Of a stretch of 24,873 nt of DNA, positions 20,502 to 24,873 are shown in pieces. Position numbers and translations under genes: made by a program. Every line of letters starts with the position of its first letter. Position 1 is the stretch's first letter. The stretch comes from JBBTSQ01 sp038078755 (GTDB lineage Bacteria > Patescibacteriota > Minisyncoccia > Phycocordibacterales > JBAYGS01), in assembly GCA_038078755.1 (NCBI GenBank), contig JBBTSQ010000043.1, positions 1-24,873 of the forward strand. Direction: 5' to 3'. The notes below the pieces were generated by a model that saw only the letters and a list, made by a program, of their open reading frames with translations, had not been told where the DNA came from and did not search any database.

Positions 20502-20735
20502 ATGACTACCGTAACTTCTCTCCTTCCCTACCTACAAATCGCCCTTTCGGTGATTTTGATCGTGGTAATTCTCTTACAACAATCAACCGGTGGCGCAGGT
20601 GGCGCATTTGGAGACAATTTTTCAGCAGTGCATCACACTCGACGCGGTCTTGAACGAGTATTCTTTAGCGCGACTATTATTCTCGCTATCTTGTTTGCTC
20701 TATCAGCTCTCCTTGCACTCGTAGTCAAAGCCTAA
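20502..20735 (+). CDS. secG: Preprotein translocase subunit SecG
   Basis: The 77-aa protein is the usual size of SecG, the small two-helix subunit that aids SecYEG export. It shows helix 1 (LPYLQIALSVILIVVILLQ), the diagnostic loop QQSTGGAGGAFG, and helix 2 (FFSATIILAILFALSALLAL). A longer frame open from 20313 would cross a terminator and repeats. The ATG at 20502 gives the normal SecG N-terminus and lies 9 bases after TATACT. It is followed by a binding-protein gene and the RNase J gene on the same strand. Confidence 0.93.
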   Translation: MTTVTSLLPYLQIALSVILIVVILLQQSTGGAGGAFGDNFSAVHHTRRGLERVFFSATIILAILFALSALLALVVKA

Positions 20736-20902
20736 ATCGTAGTGGTGCAAAGGATACGTCACACAGTTCCCCACATCGATTGTGCGTTATCCACTAGTCA
20801 CCGTGCTTCACTTGGTATATCATATTCGTCATCATCATCTCTAGTTTGTTGGCAAAATAATTTGTCCAACCCATTTTCTTTTATCGTACTTACCACACAA
20901 CT

Positions 20903-22687
20903 ATGTCTGTCCATTTTCTGTCGAGAATTCGACGTGTAACTCATACATTTTCACCCACCGAACAAGTCCTGTTTTGGATCTTTTCTATCGCGCTTCTCTG
21001 GTCACTGGTGGGGGTTGTTGTGGATGCCAGCAGTAAAATAATGGTGCCCATCCCTCGGCCGGGTGGTGAATTTACCGAAGGTATTGTCGGGTATCCGCGT
21101 TTTATCAATCCCCTTTTTGCGCTCTCCGCCGCCGATCGTGATATGACGGCTCTGGTATATTCAGGACTGCTCGCGTATGAGCCCGACGGCACACTGATCC
21201 CAGACCTCGCTCAAAGCTACACTATTTCGGCAGACAAATTGCAATACACCTTTACCTTAAAACCCGATATCACATTTCACGATGGTACCCCAATCACCGC
21301 CGATGATATTCTCTTTACTATCCAACGAGCAAAAGATCCCGCGATCAAAAGTCCGAAGCGCGCCAATTGGGAAGGAGTCACTGTTGAGAAACGATCTGAT
21401 CGAGATATTGTGTTTTCCTTGCGCCAACCGTTCCCTGCCTTTTTAGAAAATACCACGCTCGGCATTTTACCGAGCCATCTCTGGAAACCCATCGATCCGG
21501 AACAATTTATTTTTAGTGATTTAAACATTCTCCCTGTCGGCTCGGGTTCCTACCGTATCGATGCCATTTCTCGGGATCAATCTGGCCGGCCGCGCACCTA
21601 CACTCTCAAAAGTTATGACGCGTATGCCCTTGGTATGCCGTATATCAAGACGCTCACTCTGTCTTTTTACGCCAACGAAGAAAGCTTGCTTACAGCCCTT
21701 TCAGCCGGAGATATTGATGCCGTAAATGCCATTACCCCCACCGAAGCGCGCGCGCTTTCGGTCAGCAACACCACCCTTGCTATCAAGCACGTACCGCTTC
21801 CTCGCATCTTTTCAGTATTTTTCAATCAAAACAAAAACGCCGGTCTCTTTGCAAATAAAGAGGTCCGTGTCGCCCTCAACAATATTATCGACAGAGATGC
21901 TATCATTGAAAAAGTATTTAGCGGATATGCTACCCCTGTCGATAGTCCTTTGCCACCCAATGTTCGCTTGAAAGTCGACGCAAGCGTCACCGCCTCAAGT
22001 AGCCCCTTGTGGACAATCGACCAAGCGAAACAATCTTTGGAAAAAGCGGGATGGAAGAAAAATAAGGATGGTATCTACGAGAAGACCGTTAAAAAACAAA
22101 AACACCTGCTTCAATTTTCCCTCTCGGTGCCGAGCGTTCCCGAACTGAAAGCCACCGCCGAGCTCCTAGCGGCCATGTGGCAATCGATTGGAGCCGATGT
22201 CACTCTCAAATTCTTTGATCCCAACGATTTCAGCCAAAATGTCCTTCGTCCCCGAGAATATGAAGCCCTGTTGTTTGGAGAAATTGTCGGACGAGATATT
22301 GACCTCTTTGCCTTCTGGCACTCATCACAAAGAAATGACCCCGGATTAAATATCGCCCTCTATACCAACATCAAAGCTGATAAACTGCTCTCCGAAGCTC
22401 GAACCATCGACAACCCGACCGACCGACTGATCCGATATACCAAGTTTGAAGATGAAATAAAAAAAGATATCCCCGCCATCTTCCTCTACTCGCCAGATTT
22501 TATCTACATCATTGATACGAAAGTCGGTGGCGTGTCGCTCGGAAGGATCACCACCCCCGCAGAACGATTCCTCGGTATCAGAGATTGGTATACGGACACT
22601 GACCGCGTCTGGGAGTCACTACAAAAAATAGGCAATCGGACGATCGGTGCCCCATGGCGACAGCTTATCGAAAACATACGACAGTAA
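20903..22687 (+). CDS. Peptide-type solute-binding protein, family 5
   Basis: The 594-aa protein is a family 5 (OppA/DppA-like) substrate-binding protein. Visible hallmarks are LVYSGLLAYEPDGTLIPDLAQSYTIS, split here around YEPDG, then TFHDGTPITADDILFTIQRAKDP, the motif VPLPRIFSVFFNQ, and NKEVRVALNNIIDRDAIIEKVF. A transmembrane anchor at about residues 21-43 replaces the lipobox, so the domain faces outside while tethered. No transporter permease or ATPase is adjacent. No Shine-Dalgarno or clear promoter is seen in the 167 bases after secG, which hold nothing else I can identify. Confidence 0.92.
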   Translation: MSVHFLSRIRRVTHTFSPTEQVLFWIFSIALLWSLVGVVVDASSKIMVPIPRPGGEFTEGIVGYPRFINPLFALSAADRDMTALVYSGLLAYEPDGTLIPDLAQSYTISADKLQYTFTLKPDITFHDGTPITADDILFTIQRAKDPAIKSPKRANWEGVTVEKRSDRDIVFSLRQPFPAFLENTTLGILPSHLWKPIDPEQFIFSDLNILPVGSGSYRIDAISRDQSGRPRTYTLKSYDAYALGMPYIKTLTLSFYANEESLLTALSAGDIDAVNAITPTEARALSVSNTTLAIKHVPLPRIFSVFFNQNKNAGLFANKEVRVALNNIIDRDAIIEKVFSGYATPVDSPLPPNVRLKVDASVTASSSPLWTIDQAKQSLEKAGWKKNKDGIYEKTVKKQKHLLQFSLSVPSVPELKATAELLAAMWQSIGADVTLKFFDPNDFSQNVLRPREYEALLFGEIVGRDIDLFAFWHSSQRNDPGLNIALYTNIKADKLLSEARTIDNPTDRLIRYTKFEDEIKKDIPAIFLYSPDFIYIIDTKVGGVSLGRITTPAERFLGIRDWYTDTDRVWESLQKIGNRTIGAPWRQLIENIRQ

Positions 22688-22771
22688 CATATCGCATTAA
22701 ACACACCGCAACTTTATTCCTAATTATTCTTAATACATCTCCCTCCGGAGACTGTCCGGAAACATCATTTT

Positions 22772-24748
22772 ATGGAACCAGATACTACAAAACCTCAACG
22801 AACTGAACACCCCGCGCACCAGCATACATCTGGGCAAACTCCCGCTCACCGATCTGTAGCCGGATCGCACCACACATCGGCACCGCGATCAGGAGGGGCT
22901 CTCCGAGGAGCGCATTCGCGTTTTTCTCACAGTCGTCCACGACCACAATTTGGCCGAGGACCGAGAGGTGGAGCACGCCACCATACCAGTGAAGACATTC
23001 ATCGTGGGCATACGGCATCTGGTGGTGCGCACGGACACAGCGCGGGCAAACCTCATGATGTTATCCCACCAATTGGTGACAACATCCGGATCATTCCGCT
23101 CGGTGGTGTCGAGGAGATCGGCAAGAATATGACCGTGATTGAATACGGTGAAGACATCATTGTGATTGATGCCGGTTTTCAATTTAAAGACGACAGTACA
23201 CCCGGCATCGATTATATTTTGCCGAACACAAAATACCTCGAAGAGCGAAAGGGTAAGGTTCGCGCGCTGATCGTGACTCACGGACACCTCGACCACATCG
23301 GCGCCATCCCATACATTATGGATCGCATCGGCAATCCCCCGCTCTATTCGCGCAACTTGACCACGGTAATGATTAAAAAGCGTCAGGAAGAATTTCCCCA
23401 TCTGCCACCGCTCGATATTCGTATTGTTGAAAAAGATGATACATTGAAAATCGGTAAATTAAAGGTGAAATTCTTTTCGGTTACGCACACGATCCCCGAT
23501 GCTATGGGAGTAATCATCGAGACTCCGTACGGTTCGATTGTCCATACTGGCGACCTCAAAGTCGACCACGTTGATGGCGTGCCCACCGAAGCTGAAGAAG
23601 AAGAGTTCGACAAGAAATTCAAAAACGAAAAAGTCTTACTCTTGATGGCAGACTCGACCAACGTCGAAAACCCCGGCTTCTCCTTGCCTGAAAAAGTGGT
23701 ACACAAGAATATTGAGCAGATTATCAAAGACACGCATGGCCGATTGATTATTGGTACTTTTGCCTCACTCCTCGAACGTATTATTAAAATTATCGAATTC
23801 GCGGAAAAGTATGGCAAGAAAGTGGTGGTAGAGGGTCGCAGTATGAAGACCAACATTGAAATCAGTAAACAACTCGGTATTTTGAAGCTGAAAAAAGACA
23901 CCATCGTTTCAGCGGAAGAAATGGAACAGTATCCGCCCGAGCGGATCATTGCCCTTGCCACCGGCGCGCAGGGAGACGAATTCGCGGCGCTGATGCGTAT
24001 GTCGAACAAAACGCACAAATATTTCAAAATTAACAAGCGTGACACCGTCCTCTTGTCTTCTTCGGTGGTGCCCGGCAATGAGCGCGCTGTTCAAAAGCTC
24101 AAAGACAACCTCTCGCGTCAGGGCGCAAAAATCCTGCACTACAAAATTGCCGACGTGCATTCATCAGGGCATGCCAATCGCGACGAAACCATGTGGATTC
24201 ACAAAAAGATTAATCCGCGATTTTTTGTTCCTGTCCACGGATATCACTATATGCTCACGGTACATGCCGAGATCGAGCGTATGCGTGGCACGCCAGAGTC
24301 GCATGTGATCATCCCCGACAATGGTAGCGTGATTGAGATTACCGAGAAGGGCGAGAAAATTGTCACCTTGAAAGAAAAAGCTCCATCAAATATTGTGATG
24401 GTAGATGGTTTCTCGGTCGGCGATGTCCAAGAAGTGGTCATCCGCGATCGACAGACGCTCGCGCAAGACGGCATCTTTGTGATTGTGGCGAGTGTCAACG
24501 CGGCTACGGGGAAACTGAAAAAATCTCCAGATATTATCTCTCGCGGATTCGTGTATCTTAAAGAATCGCAGGAGTTGCTACACCATACTCGCGCGGTGAT
24601 CAAAAAGAGTATCGAAGATTCGACGATAGGTATGAACCCGATCAACTTTGATTACGTAAAATCAAATTTATCAGACGCGGTCGGCCGATTCCTGTTTGAA
24701 AAGACGGCAAAGAAGCCGATTGTGATACCGGTGATAATCGGTATGTGA
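22772..24748 (+). CDS. rnj: Ribonuclease J
   Basis: The 658-aa protein is a metallo-beta-lactamase / beta-CASP ribonuclease with 5'-3' exo- and endonuclease activity in RNA decay and processing. The metal site THGHLDHIGAIPY is seen (H170, H172, D174, H175), with VTHTIPDAMG and HTGDLKVD, and beta-CASP segments MADSTNVE, GTFASLLERI, ALATGAQGDEFAAL and HSSGHANRDE. A C-terminal domain with SRGFVYLKES follows. Residues 1-95 are a disordered His/Arg/Gly-rich extension with about fifteen histidines, perhaps for RNA or metal binding. No Shine-Dalgarno is seen. CCGGA-GACTG-TCCGG lies just upstream and a terminator follows. Confidence 0.95.
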   Translation: MEPDTTKPQRTEHPAHQHTSGQTPAHRSVAGSHHTSAPRSGGALRGAHSRFSHSRPRPQFGRGPRGGARHHTSEDIHRGHTASGGAHGHSAGKPHDVIPPIGDNIRIIPLGGVEEIGKNMTVIEYGEDIIVIDAGFQFKDDSTPGIDYILPNTKYLEERKGKVRALIVTHGHLDHIGAIPYIMDRIGNPPLYSRNLTTVMIKKRQEEFPHLPPLDIRIVEKDDTLKIGKLKVKFFSVTHTIPDAMGVIIETPYGSIVHTGDLKVDHVDGVPTEAEEEEFDKKFKNEKVLLLMADSTNVENPGFSLPEKVVHKNIEQIIKDTHGRLIIGTFASLLERIIKIIEFAEKYGKKVVVEGRSMKTNIEISKQLGILKLKKDTIVSAEEMEQYPPERIIALATGAQGDEFAALMRMSNKTHKYFKINKRDTVLLSSSVVPGNERAVQKLKDNLSRQGAKILHYKIADVHSSGHANRDETMWIHKKINPRFFVPVHGYHYMLTVHAEIERMRGTPESHVIIPDNGSVIEITEKGEKIVTLKEKAPSNIVMVDGFSVGDVQEVVIRDRQTLAQDGIFVIVASVNAATGKLKKSPDIISRGFVYLKESQELLHHTRAVIKKSIEDSTIGMNPINFDYVKSNLSDAVGRFLFEKTAKKPIVIPVIIGM

Positions 24749-24776
24749 GTTCACTCGAACAAGTAATCAGAGTAGC

Positions 24777-24805
24777 GGAAAAAATCCCCAGCGGGGATTT
24801 TTTCC
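24777..24805 (+). terminator. Terminator of RNase J
   Basis: A 13-bp stem (GGAAAAAATCCCC, loop AGC) whose right arm carries six T. The rest of the window (24806-24873) has a small hairpin, GTCGCT/AGCGAC, and no gene. Confidence 0.85.
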
Positions 24806-24873
24806 TAATCCGCTCGCCTCGCTCGTCGCTGAAGACAGCGACACCCTGCCCGCTCGGCTCCTCGCCCTGCTCT

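Noticed and set aside
23383..24078. A 231-codon minus-strand frame inside the RNase J gene
   Set aside because: It is antisense to the catalytic core and has a Ser/Ile-rich shadow composition with no regulatory signals.

Overview
This window looks like a scaffold piece (two runs of N) of a Candidate Phyla Radiation / Patescibacteria genome, most likely Parcubacteria-like. The reasons are a very short IF-2 (501 aa, no N-terminal extension), a DUF4446 protein, the order secG / family-5 solute-binding protein / RNase J, a tandem run of small VirB2/TrbC-like pilins, and many transcripts that appear leaderless. UGA is a stop codon (the genes ending at 3075, 14786, 15304 and 24748 use it), which argues against the code-25 lineages Gracilibacteria and Absconditabacteria. 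The lineage is inferred from gene content only.

Layout. 1-946: a minus-strand pair of small membrane/secreted proteins behind a strong promoter. 1071-2219: alanine racemase (alr). 2503-3075: a lipoprotein gene with its own promoter and terminator. 3270-4148: tRNA-Tyr overlapped by a free-standing LAGLIDADG endonuclease gene whose stop codon lies in the tRNA anticodon loop. 4240-9777: minus-strand clpB, an HtrA-like protein without its catalytic residues, and a cysteine desulfurase. 10019-12523: plus-strand DUF4446, infB and rbfA. 12617-13379: tRNA-Cys, tRNA-Leu(TAA), tRNA-Lys, a gap beside a 73-bp tandem repeat, and tRNA-Leu(TAG). 13626-15304: an SPFH/band-7 protein and a membrane partner. 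15499-18833: a minus-strand operon of a lone family-1 solute-binding protein followed by five pilin-like paralogues. 18842-19976: a methyltransferase and a small membrane protein. 20502-24748: secG, a family-5 solute-binding protein and RNase J.

Two expression styles stand out. Housekeeping genes (clpB, cysteine desulfurase, DUF4446, rbfA, secG, the family-1 binding protein) have a TATAAT-like box 6-10 bases before the start codon, as expected of leaderless mRNAs. The HtrA-like gene also has such a box, but it carries a second, leadered promoter as well. The other accessory membrane/secreted genes have TTGAC(A/T) promoters, real leaders and Shine-Dalgarno sites, often AGAAAG.

The intergenic DNA is the most unusual part. 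Hairpin-rich elements sharing AACGGCTCA/TGAGCCGTT arms lie directly upstream of the leadered promoters. Two are long homologues (about 8133-8460 and 20027-20270). Stems that differ between copies keep their pairing. Separate families of short TCTGT-rich and GTTGT-rich repeats sit between genes. They supply -35 boxes to clpB and rbfA, and one copy lies in frame inside the cysteine desulfurase gene.
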